Source: Flavobacterium pisciphilum (GTDB lineage Bacteria > Bacteroidota > Bacteroidia > Flavobacteriales > Flavobacteriaceae). Taken from it: 64,000 bases of DNA. Position numbers and translations under genes: made by a program. Below, piece after piece: positions 34,320-44,172 of this stretch (the stretch's first letter is position 1; each line of letters opens with the position of its first letter). The notes under the pieces were generated by a model. It did no database searches. It was not told where the DNA came from and saw only the letters and a list, made by a program, of their open reading frames with translations. The DNA lies in NCBI RefSeq assembly GCF_020905345.1, contig NZ_JAJJMO010000001.1, positions 1,302,001 to 1,366,000 of the forward strand, read 5' to 3'.

Positions 34320-35174
34320 ATGAAATCAATTCAAAAAGGATTGATGGCAATTACAATATTGCTATCAGTCATAGTGTATGGCGCACCTATAAAAAATGCC
34401 AAAACCGTAAACACAAAAATTTATGGTAATTGTCTAATGTGCAAAACTGCTATTGAAAAATCTGGAAACATCAAAAATATCGCTTCGGTAAACTGGGATG
34501 AGAACACCAAAATTGCCGCCATTACCTACGACCAGAAAAAAACAAATCAGGATGAGATCCTAAAACGAATTGCGTTAGCGGGATATGACAGTGAGCAGTT
34601 CCTAGCTCCTGCCGATGCATATGCAAAACTTCCTCAATGCTGCCAATACGAAAGAACAAATAAGACAGCTGCTCCAATAAAAGAATCAAAAATGGATATG
34701 GCGAAGATGGATCATTCCCAGCATACAACCGCAGTTTTCCCAGATACTCAGCAAGACAGTCCATTTAAAACAATTTTCAACAACTACTTTGAGCTAAAAG
34801 ATGCTTTGGTGAAAACAGATGCCAAGACTACTGCAATCAAATCTAAAGAGCTTCTTACTGCAATCAATGCCGTTAAAATGGACAACCTAAAGCCAAAAGA
34901 ACATACGGTATGGATGAATGTAATGAAAAGTTTAGCTACAGATGCAAAAAACATTTCTGAAACCCAAGATATTAAGAAACAAAGAGAATCTTTTAAAAGC
35001 TTATCTAAAAACACTTACGATCTTATAAAATCTACCAATCAGCCACAACCGGTTTATTATAATCATTGCCCAATGGTTGATGGAAATTGGCTCAGCAAAG
35101 AAAGCAGTATCAAGAATCCTTATTACGGCTCCCAGATGCTAAGCTGTGGATCAACTATAGACACAATCAAATAA
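34320..35174 (+). CDS. Periplasmic HMA-DUF3347 copper-handling protein
   Basis: 284 aa. A signal peptide (residues 1-21) is followed by a heavy-metal-associated domain (about 28-95) with the pair NCLMCKTAIEK, a Met/His-rich linker (MDMAKMDHSQHTT), and a C-terminal DUF3347 helical domain (about 145-284). The domain ends in HCPMVDGNWLSKESS and NPYYGSQMLSCG. Similar proteins accompany CusCBA pumps; it probably carries Cu(I)/Ag(I) in the periplasm. Confidence 0.75.
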   Translation: MKSIQKGLMAITILLSVIVYGAPIKNAKTVNTKIYGNCLMCKTAIEKSGNIKNIASVNWDENTKIAAITYDQKKTNQDEILKRIALAGYDSEQFLAPADAYAKLPQCCQYERTNKTAAPIKESKMDMAKMDHSQHTTAVFPDTQQDSPFKTIFNNYFELKDALVKTDAKTTAIKSKELLTAINAVKMDNLKPKEHTVWMNVMKSLATDAKNISETQDIKKQRESFKSLSKNTYDLIKSTNQPQPVYYNHCPMVDGNWLSKESSIKNPYYGSQMLSCGSTIDTIK

Positions 35175-35263
35175 TCCCCTATCAAAAAAGAATAATTCGT
35201 ATCATACTCACTAATGAATGTTGGACAAAACAACATTTAATAAGAGATTAAAAACTAGAAAAA

Positions 35264-35956
35264 ATGAAAAAAATAATTTTCTCAACCCTTATAATGGCAA
35301 TTTTATTTACAGCCTGTAATTCAAAAAGCAAAGAAACTGCAGCTCCTGAAACTGCTTCTGGAACAACCCAGAATGATTCACAATTGTATGCCTGCTCTAT
35401 GCATCCTGAAGTTACAGGAAAAAAAGGAGACACATGTTCCAAATGCGGAATGGAATTAACCGAGCCAATAGAGCAAACTACTGAAAAAAGAGCGGAGCAA
35501 AAAACAACCCAGGCTGCTGAAGCAACATTTTCTATAAACAAAATTGTGCGTAATTACCTGAACCTGAAAAATGCATTAACCACGGATGATGCAAAAGGAG
35601 CTGCAAATGCTGGAAAAGAGTTGTATGCAATTTTTAATAACACAGATCCCAATTCAATCGATGCGAAATTAAAGACAGAATATTTTGACATTGCTGATGA
35701 TGCCAAAGAACACGCAGAACATATTGGAGCTAACGGTGGAAATATCGAACACCAGCGAGAGCATTTCGCCATGTTAAGTAAAGACATAAATGATTTGATG
35801 AAAACTTTCAAGTCAGAGCAGAAATTGTATCAGGATTTTTGCCCTATGTATGATGGTGGAAAAGGAGCAATCTGGATTAGCGAAACAAAGGAGATAAAAA
35901 ACCCTTACTATGGTTCCAAAATGCTTACCTGCGGTTCAATGAAAAAACAATTTTAA
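35264..35956 (+). CDS. DUF3347 lipoprotein with heavy-metal-binding domain
   Basis: 230 aa lipoprotein (Cys 18 in LFTACNSK). A heavy-metal-binding motif, YACSMHPEV to CSKCGMEL (about residues 42-64), is followed by a DUF3347 domain (about 85-230) ending in FCPMYDGGKGAIW and NPYYGSKMLTCG. It is likely anchored at the outer membrane and hands copper to the efflux adaptor. The stop is one base before the next gene, indicating an operon. Confidence 0.75.
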   Translation: MKKIIFSTLIMAILFTACNSKSKETAAPETASGTTQNDSQLYACSMHPEVTGKKGDTCSKCGMELTEPIEQTTEKRAEQKTTQAAEATFSINKIVRNYLNLKNALTTDDAKGAANAGKELYAIFNNTDPNSIDAKLKTEYFDIADDAKEHAEHIGANGGNIEHQREHFAMLSKDINDLMKTFKSEQKLYQDFCPMYDGGKGAIWISETKEIKNPYYGSKMLTCGSMKKQF

Positions 35957-35957
35957 A

Positions 35958-36428
35958 ATGAAACGATTCATTAGAAAGATTCTTTTTATTGGGTTAATTA
36001 TTTTTATACTGATGCAATTGTATCAGCCTGCCCGAAATTCCGATTACGGGCAGGTTTTACCAATTCATATTTCCAAGGTGTACACCATTCCACAAAATGT
36101 GCAAACAATCCTTGAAAACTCCTGCTATGACTGCCATAGCAATACGACGAGATATCCATGGTATTCCTATATACAGCCAGCACGCAGCTTTATGGAAGGG
36201 CATATCAAAGAAGGAAAAGAAAATTTGAATTTTAGCCAGTGGGGAAGTTATTCCAAACGAAAACAGGAAAATAAATTAGACCGAATTGCCAAGCAGATAA
36301 AAGCCAACGAAATGCCTTTGGCTTCCTACACGCTGATCCATAAAAATGCAGTGCTGAATACTGTTCAGAAAGAACAGCTCCTCAATTGGATTGAAAAAGT
36401 AAGCGATAGTCTTGCACAAATAAATTAA
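35958..36428 (+). CDS. Membrane-anchored haem-binding domain protein
   Basis: 156 aa. An N-terminal membrane helix (ILFIGLIIFILMQLY) is followed by a periplasmic domain with a single c-type haem motif, NSCYDCHSNTTRYPWY (CxxCH). This is the 'haem-binding domain' family common in Bacteroidetes metal clusters. A redox role towards the pump or the multicopper oxidase is inferred. It starts 1 bp after the DUF3347 gene and ends 4 bp before cusA. Confidence 0.78.
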   Translation: MKRFIRKILFIGLIIFILMQLYQPARNSDYGQVLPIHISKVYTIPQNVQTILENSCYDCHSNTTRYPWYSYIQPARSFMEGHIKEGKENLNFSQWGSYSKRKQENKLDRIAKQIKANEMPLASYTLIHKNAVLNTVQKEQLLNWIEKVSDSLAQIN

Positions 36429-36432
36429 ATCT

Positions 36433-37743
36433 ATGGTACACAAATTAATAGAATGGTCGCTGCGAAACCGTTATATCGTTTTACTATTATCGGCAGGAAT
36501 ATTTGTATGGGGTATCATCTCTATTCAAAAAAATCCTATTGATGCTATTCCCGATTTATCTGAAAATCAGGTAATCGTTTTTACAGAATGGATGGGACGT
36601 GCACCACAGCTCGTTGAAGACCAGATCACCTATCCCTTGGTTACCAACCTTCAGGGATTGCCCAAAATTAAATATGTAAGAGCTGCTTCCATGTTTGGTA
36701 TGAGTTTTATCTATGTCATATTTGAAGATGATGTTGATGTATACTGGGCAAGATCAAGAGTACTGGAAAGGCTCAGTACTATTAGCAGCACCCTGCCCAA
36801 AGGAGTTGCCCCGCAATTAGGACCCGATGGAACCGGGGTTGGGCATATTCTCTGGTATACTTTGGAGGCACCCGGTATTGACCTTGGCGAACAAAGAGCC
36901 CTACAGGACTGGTACGTCAAGTTTGCTTTGCAAAATGTTCCCGGAGTGAGTGAAATTGCTTCTTTTGGAGGATTTCAAAAAGAATACCAGGTTACCATTG
37001 ATCCAAACAAACTGCTATATTATAAGCTGTCTGTCCCGGAGGTTATAAGTGCTGTACGTGCCAATAATAATGAAAGCGGCGGAAGAAAATTCGACATGAG
37101 TGATATTGGCTATATCATTAAGACATCCGGTTATCTGAAATCCATCAAAGAGATTGAGGATATTCCACTTAAAAACCAAAATGGCATTCCTATAAAAGTC
37201 AGCGATATAGGAACTGTTCAGATGAGCGGGGAAACCCGATTGGGAATCTTTGATCATAATGGTACTGGTGAAGTCGTTGGCGGTATAGTAGTGATGCGTT
37301 ATGGTGAAAACGCAGATGCTGTAATTGACAATGTGAAAGAGAAAATGAAAGAAGTTGCTAAAGGGCTTCCAAAAGGGGTAAAATTCAATATTGTATATGA
37401 CCGGGGACATCTGATTAAAGAATCTATTGATTCGGTTAAGCGTACCTTAATTGAAGAAATGCTTGTAGTGTCGCTTATCGTTATTATTTTTCTTTTTCAC
37501 TGGCGCAGTGCCCTGAGTATTATCATCCAGATACCAATTACAATTGCAGCAAGTTTCATACTGCTCAATGCTTTTGACATATCCTCCAATATTATGTCCC
37601 TTACCGGTATCGCACTTGCCATTGGAGTAATAGTTGACAACGGTATTATTATGAGTGAAAATGCCTACCAGCATCTCTCACAACGTTATGCGCAATGGGA
37701 ATCTGAACAAAAAAATGAAACAAACTCTGATGAAAAGAATTAA
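36433..37743 (+). CDS. cusA: CusA heavy-metal RND pump, N-terminal part (frameshifted)
   Basis: 436 aa corresponding to the first 40 percent of a CusA-type inner-membrane pump: the N-terminal helix (YIVLLLSAGIFVWGI), the NPIDAIPDLSENQVIVFTEW motif near residue 38, the porter domain, and helices up to GIALAIGVIVDNGIIMSENAYQHL. It stops shortly after helix 4, where the normal protein continues to about 1040 aa. The rest is in the +1 frame from about 37716. An A7 tract at 37709-37715 is the probable slip site: one A fewer would join the two parts. Confidence 0.85.
   Translation: MVHKLIEWSLRNRYIVLLLSAGIFVWGIISIQKNPIDAIPDLSENQVIVFTEWMGRAPQLVEDQITYPLVTNLQGLPKIKYVRAASMFGMSFIYVIFEDDVDVYWARSRVLERLSTISSTLPKGVAPQLGPDGTGVGHILWYTLEAPGIDLGEQRALQDWYVKFALQNVPGVSEIASFGGFQKEYQVTIDPNKLLYYKLSVPEVISAVRANNNESGGRKFDMSDIGYIIKTSGYLKSIKEIEDIPLKNQNGIPIKVSDIGTVQMSGETRLGIFDHNGTGEVVGGIVVMRYGENADAVIDNVKEKMKEVAKGLPKGVKFNIVYDRGHLIKESIDSVKRTLIEEMLVVSLIVIIFLFHWRSALSIIIQIPITIAASFILLNAFDISSNIMSLTGIALAIGVIVDNGIIMSENAYQHLSQRYAQWESEQKNETNSDEKN
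37709..37715 (+). repeat. A7 homopolymer at the cusA frame break
   Basis: Seven A residues within GAACAAAAAAATG. Shortening by one A fuses both halves of CusA in frame. A sequencing error, a real mutation, phase variation or transcriptional slippage could each explain it. Confidence 0.7.
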
Positions 37744-39664
37744 AAATATATTTCGCAAAAAACCACAGTGGATATCCGAAGAGGAAAGGCTCAAAATAAT
37801 TGAGAAAAGCAGCAAGCAGGTTTCTCGTGGCGTATTTTTTGCCACTGTAATTATAATTACTTCTTTCCTGCCTGTGTTTATGCTTACCGGACAGGAAGGA
37901 AAACTATTCCATCCTTTAGCCTATACAAAAACATTCATACTGATTGTGGATGCCCTGTTGGTACTTACATTAGCTCCGGTACTGATTTCTTTTTTTATGA
38001 AAGGGAAATTCCGTCCAACCGATTCACATCCTGTAAATCGCTTTTTGGAAAGAGGTTATGAGCCAATTATCCGCTGGGTTCTGAAATGGAGAAAAACAAC
38101 TCTTGCAGTCAATATTCTGGCATTATTGATTTCTATACCCTTATTGATGCGGCTGGGAACCGAGTTCATGCCTCCATTGGATGAGCAGAGTATTTTATTT
38201 ATGCCTGTTACCCTCCCTGATGTATCTAATGGAGAAATCAAACGCATTTTGCAGGTACAGGATAAAATAATCAAATCGGTTCCTGAAGTAGAAAGTGTTT
38301 TGGGAAAGGCAGGGCGAGCTAACACAGCTACGGATAATTCCCCAATGAGCATGATTGAAACCATTATCATGCTAAAGCCAAAATCACAGTGGCGTGAAGG
38401 AATAGATAAAAAAGATATTATTAAGGAACTCGATACCAAACTCCAGATACCTGGTGTAGTAAACGGATGGACGCAGCCCATTATCAACCGAATCAATATG
38501 CTGGCAACAGGAATTCGTACCGATGTAGGAATTAAAGTCTACGGACAAAATCTCGACACCATTGCTCGTGTATCGGAAAGGGTGAAAATGGCTTTAGAAG
38601 GAACTCCAGGAGTGTCTGATTTATTTGTAGATCCTATTACGGGAGGTAAATACCTTGATGTGGATGTTAATCGCCAGGAATTAGCCCGATATGGATTAAC
38701 AGTAGATGATGTAAACCAAACGGTGGAATTTACTTTAGGTGGTGCATCCATTGGCAATACTGTTGAAGGACGAAGACGTTTTTCAATAAGTGTGCGTATG
38801 GCACAGGATTATAGAAATAGCGTGGAACGCATTAAACGCATTCCCTTACAGTCTCCTACCTTTGGAGAAGTGCCTTTATCTGCCGTTGCTGATATTAAAT
38901 TCGTAGACGGCCCTCCAATGATCAGTTCTGAAAATGCTCTGCTCCGCGGAGCAGTCATGTTCAATATACGGGATCGTGATATGGGAGGAACCGTACAGGA
39001 AGCGATGAAAAAATTAGAAAGTGCCAAAAACATACTCCCTGAAGGGTACTTTATAGAATGGAGCGGACAATATGAGAACCTGATCAGCGGAGAAAAGACC
39101 CTTAAAGTCATTGCGCCGCTCGTATTACTTATTATTTTCTTCGCCCTCTATTTTGCCTTTAATTCCCTTAGAGAAGCCTTTTTAAGTCTTATAACAGTTC
39201 CTTTTGCTTTAATTGGAGGTGCCTATATAATTTTTTTCTGGGATGTCAATCTATCAGTGGCGGTAGCTGTAGGTTTTATTGCCTTGTTTGGTATTGCCGT
39301 GGAAACAGGAATTGTAATGGTTATTTATCTCAATGATGCTATGGATCAGCTTATCAAGGCCAAAGGAAACTCAAGAGAAACCATTACTAAAGAGGATCTA
39401 AGGGAATATGTGGTACATGGCGCCGCAAAACGATTGCGCCCTAAACTAATGACCGTTTGCGTCTCATTATTTGGATTGGTACCTGTTCTGTGGTCCAATG
39501 GTGTTGGAATGGATGTAATGAAACCAATTGTATTGCCTATGATTGGCGGGGTATTTACCTCTGCCGTACATATCTTATTAGTAACCCCGCTTATTTTCCT
39601 AATGTCCAAAGAATATGAACTAAGAAAATATGGCAAACTCGAAGTACATGATGTCAAACATTAA
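37716..39664 (+). CDS. cusA: CusA heavy-metal RND pump, C-terminal part
   Basis: About 649 aa forming the rest of CusA: the cytosolic loop (ISEEERLKIIEKSSKQVSRG), helices from GVFFATVIIITSFLPVF onward, GTEFMPPLDEQSILFM at the start of the second porter half, the Met-containing MLATGIRTDVGIKVYG substrate path, and helices to the end. In-frame ATGs at 37716 and 37731 could serve for reinitiation inside the overlap with the first part; the frame is open further upstream, but that sequence belongs to the first part. A fused protein would be about 1076 aa, the normal CusA length. The rest of the reading frame is intact. Confidence 0.82.
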
Positions 39665-40898
39665 AATACTGGCAGTACTATTGCTTTTACTGCCATTACA
39701 GCTATTGAGCCAGACCAAAGAGGTCTTGTCTCTCGATACAATCCTGCAAAGGATTGATAAAAAAAATGTGCTCCTGCAAAGCTATAGTTTAAAGGCAGAA
39801 GGATATAAATACGGCGCCGATGCCGCAACAGCATGGATGGCACCAATGGTGGGTGTGGGAACCTTTATGACCCCCTATCCTTTTCAGGAAGTTATGGATG
39901 ACCGCGACAAAGGATCTTTAATGTTCAGAATTGAACAGGACATTCCCAATGTAAGAAAGCTAAACAAGAAGAAAAAATTCATCCAGTCTCAGGGAAATAT
40001 TGAGAACGCTACCCGTGCCGTTACCCTTAACGACTATAAAGCACAGGCCAAACAACTATATTACGGTTGGATGGTAGCCGAGCAGCGAATGAAAGTTTTG
40101 GATCAAAACGAAAAGATAATGCTCACCATGAAAAAGATTGAGGAAGTGCGCTATCCCTACAACCAATCGCAATTGGGTAATGTATATAAGATCGATGCAA
40201 GGATTGAAGAAAATAAAAATATGGTCCGCATGCAGGAAGGTGAAATCGCAAAAGCAAGAGCATGGCTGAGCAGCTTGATGAACCAGCCCGGCAATGCTGA
40301 TTTTGCCATAGACACGAGTATTACCCCCGTCTTTAACCCTGCTTTGCACGACACCACAAGTCTTGCAGGAGTGCGTGGTGATATTAAGAAGATGGATGCA
40401 GGGATTGAATCGATGCAGCTCAGTATTGAGGCCATGAAAGCAGAGAAAAATCCCTCTTTTAAAATCCAGTTTGATCATATGAATTCTTTTGATAAAATGA
40501 TGCCCAAAGCCTATTCGGTAATGGCAATGATGTCTATTCCTATTGCTCCCTGGTCATCAAGAATGTATAAATCAGATACCAAAGCAATGCAATATAATGT
40601 GCTGGCCATGGAGAAAGAGAAATCCGCCATGCTGCAGGAAACCCAAGGTATGTTATATGGTATGCAATATGAAATACTGACCATGCAAAAAAGGATTTTG
40701 GGACTCGAAACAAAAATAATACCTTCTATGCAAAAGTCCCTGGATGTAAACTTTCTGAACTATCAGGAAAACAAACTGGAGATTCCTGTAGTAATTGATT
40801 CCTGGGAAGCTTTAAATATGCTACAGAATAACTTACTAGATGAAAAATTAAAACTATATCAAATGATTATCGATTATGAAAAAGAACTCTATCGCTAA
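39651..40898 (+). CDS. TolC/CusC-type outer-membrane efflux protein
   Basis: About 415 aa. A signal peptide ([17 protein letters not shown]) is followed by the long helical-barrel repeats of outer-membrane factor proteins: an [17 protein letters not shown] region near residue 60, then long coiled helices about 100-210 and 240-410. I place the start at the ATG pair 39648/39651; the frame is open from 39630 inside cusA but that part lacks signal-peptide character. The 5' end overlaps cusA by 14 bp. It completes the efflux channel. Confidence 0.82.
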   Translation: MSNIKILAVLLLLLPLQLLSQTKEVLSLDTILQRIDKKNVLLQSYSLKAEGYKYGADAATAWMAPMVGVGTFMTPYPFQEVMDDRDKGSLMFRIEQDIPNVRKLNKKKKFIQSQGNIENATRAVTLNDYKAQAKQLYYGWMVAEQRMKVLDQNEKIMLTMKKIEEVRYPYNQSQLGNVYKIDARIEENKNMVRMQEGEIAKARAWLSSLMNQPGNADFAIDTSITPVFNPALHDTTSLAGVRGDIKKMDAGIESMQLSIEAMKAEKNPSFKIQFDHMNSFDKMMPKAYSVMAMMSIPIAPWSSRMYKSDTKAMQYNVLAMEKEKSAMLQETQGMLYGMQYEILTMQKRILGLETKIIPSMQKSLDVNFLNYQENKLEIPVVIDSWEALNMLQNNLLDEKLKLYQMIIDYEKELYR

Positions 40899-42216
40899 GT
40901 TAGTCGCATTGTTATTCGTTTCGATACTATTATTGACAGCCTGTAACAAGAAAACCGAGCATAACAATAAGCCAGCCCATCACCATAGTGCAAATCAGGA
41001 ATATACCTGTCCGATGCATCCTGAGGTTATTCAGGATAAGCCCGGCAACTGCCCAATATGCGGTATGGAATTGGTTCCAAGACACACCCCTGGTACAGAA
41101 ACAGCTATAGACAGCAGCCTAAGACACCTTTTAAAACCCGTCAACGAACAGGTCATTTCTAATATATCTGTCATAAAACCTCAGGGAGGCACTAAAATAT
41201 TCTCTATGCAGGTGCAGGGAATTATTACTTACGATACTCGTGAGCAGACCAGCATTTCCAGCAGGGTAAGTGGAAGGATTGAGCGCCTTCTGATTAAGTA
41301 CAATTACCAGCCCGTAAAAAAAGGACAGCTAATCATGGAAATCTATTCCCCTGACCTCGCTGCCGCGCAAAGAGAATTGTTGTTTATTTATCAATCTGAT
41401 GCAAACAATCCGATGCTTCAAAAAGCAAAAGAGAGACTGTCTCTGCTAGGTATGCAGCAAAAACAAATACAACAGGTATTAAAGACAGGTGAAATTTCCT
41501 ATCGCATTCCTGTTTACAGTAATGCCACGGGGTACATCTTAGACAATACTGCGACAGCAAACGCTTCTGCAGCAGCTCCGGCGGCTTCACCTCAAAGCTC
41601 CGTGTCAGATGATGGCATGGGCGGTATGGGCTCAAGTGGCAATGCAGCATCAAATAATAACGCATCTACCCCTTCTGCCTCTGCTATTATGCTAAGAGAA
41701 GGACAATATGTTGGTGCTGGACAATCACTTTTTAGAATCTATACCAACAAAAACCTTATCGCTGAGTTTGCTTTTGATCCATCGGTATCCCCCCAGATTA
41801 AAAAAGGACAAAAACTGGTGTTTTATGAACCATCAGATAAGCAAACCGTATATACTGGTACTATCGGACTCATTCAGCCCGTCTTTAAAGAGGGAAGCAA
41901 CTTTACTATAGCAAGGGTTTATTTGCAGGATAATAAATTTAAAACTGGAAAATTAGTAACTGCAGCCATTCCTATTGTAAGTAAAGGATGGTGGCTCCCG
42001 CAAAGCGCCGTTGTCAACCTAGGAAATAAATCCATCGTTTTCAAAAAAGAAAAAGACGTGTTTGTTCCCAGAGAAGTTAAAACGAAAAACAATGCTGATG
42101 GAATGGTCCTAATAGATCAAGACATCAGTGATTGGGATATTGCCGGCAATGCGGCCTATATGATAGACAGTGAGAGTTTTATCAAGATAGCTTCAGAAAA
42201 TAAATTAAAAAAATAA
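40876..42216 (+). CDS. CusB-type efflux adaptor with heavy-metal-binding domain
   Basis: 446 aa lipoprotein-like membrane-fusion protein (Cys 23 in LLTACNKK). A heavy-metal-binding motif YTCPMHPEV to [11 protein letters not shown] occupies about residues 43-68, then the barrel-sandwich segment [24 protein letters not shown], a Ser/Gly/Asn-rich low-complexity insert (about 235-275), and the beta-barrel half. It links CusA to the outer-membrane channel and may load metal. It overlaps the tolC-like gene by 23 bp. Confidence 0.85.
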   Translation: MKKNSIAKLVALLFVSILLLTACNKKTEHNNKPAHHHSANQEYTCPMHPEVIQDKPGNCPICGMELVPRHTPGTETAIDSSLRHLLKPVNEQVISNISVIKPQGGTKIFSMQVQGIITYDTREQTSISSRVSGRIERLLIKYNYQPVKKGQLIMEIYSPDLAAAQRELLFIYQSDANNPMLQKAKERLSLLGMQQKQIQQVLKTGEISYRIPVYSNATGYILDNTATANASAAAPAASPQSSVSDDGMGGMGSSGNAASNNNASTPSASAIMLREGQYVGAGQSLFRIYTNKNLIAEFAFDPSVSPQIKKGQKLVFYEPSDKQTVYTGTIGLIQPVFKEGSNFTIARVYLQDNKFKTGKLVTAAIPIVSKGWWLPQSAVVNLGNKSIVFKKEKDVFVPREVKTKNNADGMVLIDQDISDWDIAGNAAYMIDSESFIKIASENKLKK

Positions 42217-42219
42217 GTC

Positions 42220-43434
42220 ATGAAAAGTAAATTAATAATTCGTACTATTTTGCTCATTGCAATGGTTTTTCCGCTTCTATTTACAGCATGTGCCCAAAAA
42301 GAAGAAAAAAAAGTCATTCAGGAAAAAGCTCAAACCTATACCTGTCCCATGCATCCGCAAATTGTGAAAGATGGTCCTGGCTCATGCCCAATCTGTGGAA
42401 TGGATTTAGTGCCCTTCGAAAAAAATAACGCACAGGACTTTCTAACCTTAGGGTCAAGTCAGCAAGCACTAGCCAATTTGACGACAATAACTGCCGGAGA
42501 AAATGAATTTTCAAATTCGTCCCGTCTCAATGGACGTTTGGTTACAGACCCGGAGCAAACTATTTACATTTCAAGCCGAGTGGCAGGAAGGATTGAAGAG
42601 TTGTATGTAAAGGAAACCGGTGTTCCCGTTCGAAAAGGCCAACCTTTATACAGGATATATTCAGAGCAGCTATCAGCCCTGCAACAGGAGTACCTCATCG
42701 CGACAGCACAGGCCACAAGCTTTGCCGAGGATAAACGCTTTGCCCAAATAAAAAATGCTGCAAAACAAAAACTATTATTGTATGGTCAGTCCGAAGTCCA
42801 GCTTAATGAATTATTCAAAAAACAAAAAGCATCGCCTTATGCTGTTTATTATTCTCCAAATTCAGGAATAGTTGCGGAACTTTCCATTACGGAAGGCCAA
42901 TATGTAGCAGAAGGAGCCTCTATAATGAAATTAGAAGATTACAATCGTTTATGGGTCGAAGCTGATGTTTATCCAGCCGATGCAGGTAAAATTAAAACCG
43001 GTCAAAAGGTTAAAGTTATAGTCTCGGGTTACGAAGATCAGCCCCAAACAATGACCGTAGATTTTATAAATCCTGCCCTGCAAACAAGCAAGCAGATAAT
43101 ACAGCTGCGCGGTACTATTGCCAATCCAAACAATCAATGGCAGGCAGGTCAGCAGGCGATCGTTTTACTCCCTTCCTCAGAACAGAAAATGAAATTGACA
43201 ATACCTGTGGATGCTGTTATAAGAGACGGAAGCGGCACACATGTTTGGATTGAAATTGGAAAAGGCAAATATCAGCCTAGAATGGTGGCGATTGGTTCGG
43301 AAACCTTCGATGAAGTCGAAATTACTGGGGGCTTAAGAAAAGGTGATGTCGTTGTTGCATCTGGTGCCTATCTCCTATACAGTGAATTTATATTAAAGAA
43401 GGGCAAAAACCCAATGTCAGGAATGAAAATGTAA
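42220..43434 (+). CDS. Second CusB-type efflux adaptor with heavy-metal-binding domain
   Basis: 404 aa lipoprotein (Cys 24 in LFTACAQK). It has the same plan as the gene before it: YTCPMHPQI to CPICGMDLVPF (about residues 40-66), SSRVAGRIEELYVKETGVPVRKGQ, a hairpin region, then barrel strands. The two adaptors are clearly paralogous but quite diverged, and only the first has the low-complexity insert. A heterodimeric adaptor ring is possible. Gap to the previous gene is 3 bp. Confidence 0.85.
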   Translation: MKSKLIIRTILLIAMVFPLLFTACAQKEEKKVIQEKAQTYTCPMHPQIVKDGPGSCPICGMDLVPFEKNNAQDFLTLGSSQQALANLTTITAGENEFSNSSRLNGRLVTDPEQTIYISSRVAGRIEELYVKETGVPVRKGQPLYRIYSEQLSALQQEYLIATAQATSFAEDKRFAQIKNAAKQKLLLYGQSEVQLNELFKKQKASPYAVYYSPNSGIVAELSITEGQYVAEGASIMKLEDYNRLWVEADVYPADAGKIKTGQKVKVIVSGYEDQPQTMTVDFINPALQTSKQIIQLRGTIANPNNQWQAGQQAIVLLPSSEQKMKLTIPVDAVIRDGSGTHVWIEIGKGKYQPRMVAIGSETFDEVEITGGLRKGDVVVASGAYLLYSEFILKKGKNPMSGMKM

Positions 43435-43455
43435 TAACCAATCTCACAACAGACA

Positions 43456-43995
43456 ATGAAAAAAATAATCAAAATAGGAATTCAAATATTATCAATCTTC
43501 TCACTTATTGCCTGCGGTAATAATGAAAACAAAAAGCAAGAGAATCCTAAGGATAGTGAAACTTCTGTCCCAATTTCAAAGGAAGCCAAAATCAGGATAA
43601 ATGATGATGTCTTAAACGCGATATACGGCCAGTATGCCCATTTAACTGTAGCCCTTACCCAGGATAATCTCGCGGAAGCAAAACTGGCGGCCAATGCAAT
43701 TGAAGCGGGAGCACGGGAAATCAGCAACAACAGTAATCTTGCTTCAAGCGCTGCATCAATCGTTTCAGCTCCTGATATCGAAAAGCAGCGGGCTGCTTAT
43801 TCTAAACTAAGTAATGAAATGGTTGTCTTGCTAAAAAAAGCAGGAATGGCCGAGGCTGAACTATACGTTGAATATTGTCCAATGGCTTTCGACAATAAAG
43901 GAGCCGTATGGATTAGTTCTACCAAAGAAGTGCGTAATCCTTACTTTGGAGAAAAAATGCTCAAGTGTGGTGAGGTGAAAGAAATAATTAAATAA
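43456..43995 (+). CDS. DUF3347 lipoprotein
   Basis: 179 aa lipoprotein (Cys 20 in FSLIACGNN) consisting of one DUF3347 domain, ending in YCPMAFDNKGAVWISS and NPYFGEKMLKCG. It shares this C-terminal signature with the proteins at 34320 and 35264. Presumed periplasmic copper chaperone of the CusCBA-type pump; last gene of this run before a 177-bp gap. Confidence 0.75.
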   Translation: MKKIIKIGIQILSIFSLIACGNNENKKQENPKDSETSVPISKEAKIRINDDVLNAIYGQYAHLTVALTQDNLAEAKLAANAIEAGAREISNNSNLASSAASIVSAPDIEKQRAAYSKLSNEMVVLLKKAGMAEAELYVEYCPMAFDNKGAVWISSTKEVRNPYFGEKMLKCGEVKEIIK

Positions 43996-44172
43996 TTAGA
44001 ATCTAAACACATATGTATTTGTAATTATTTTTTAGTGTTTAACAACAGGCTGTAACAGCTGATGAACAACAAGTCATTTTAAGTAAATTAAAATCAACCG
44101 TTTACTAAAAAAAACACTAACTTTCTATATATTAAGCAAATAACACTTCTGAACTGTAAATAAAACAACCTT

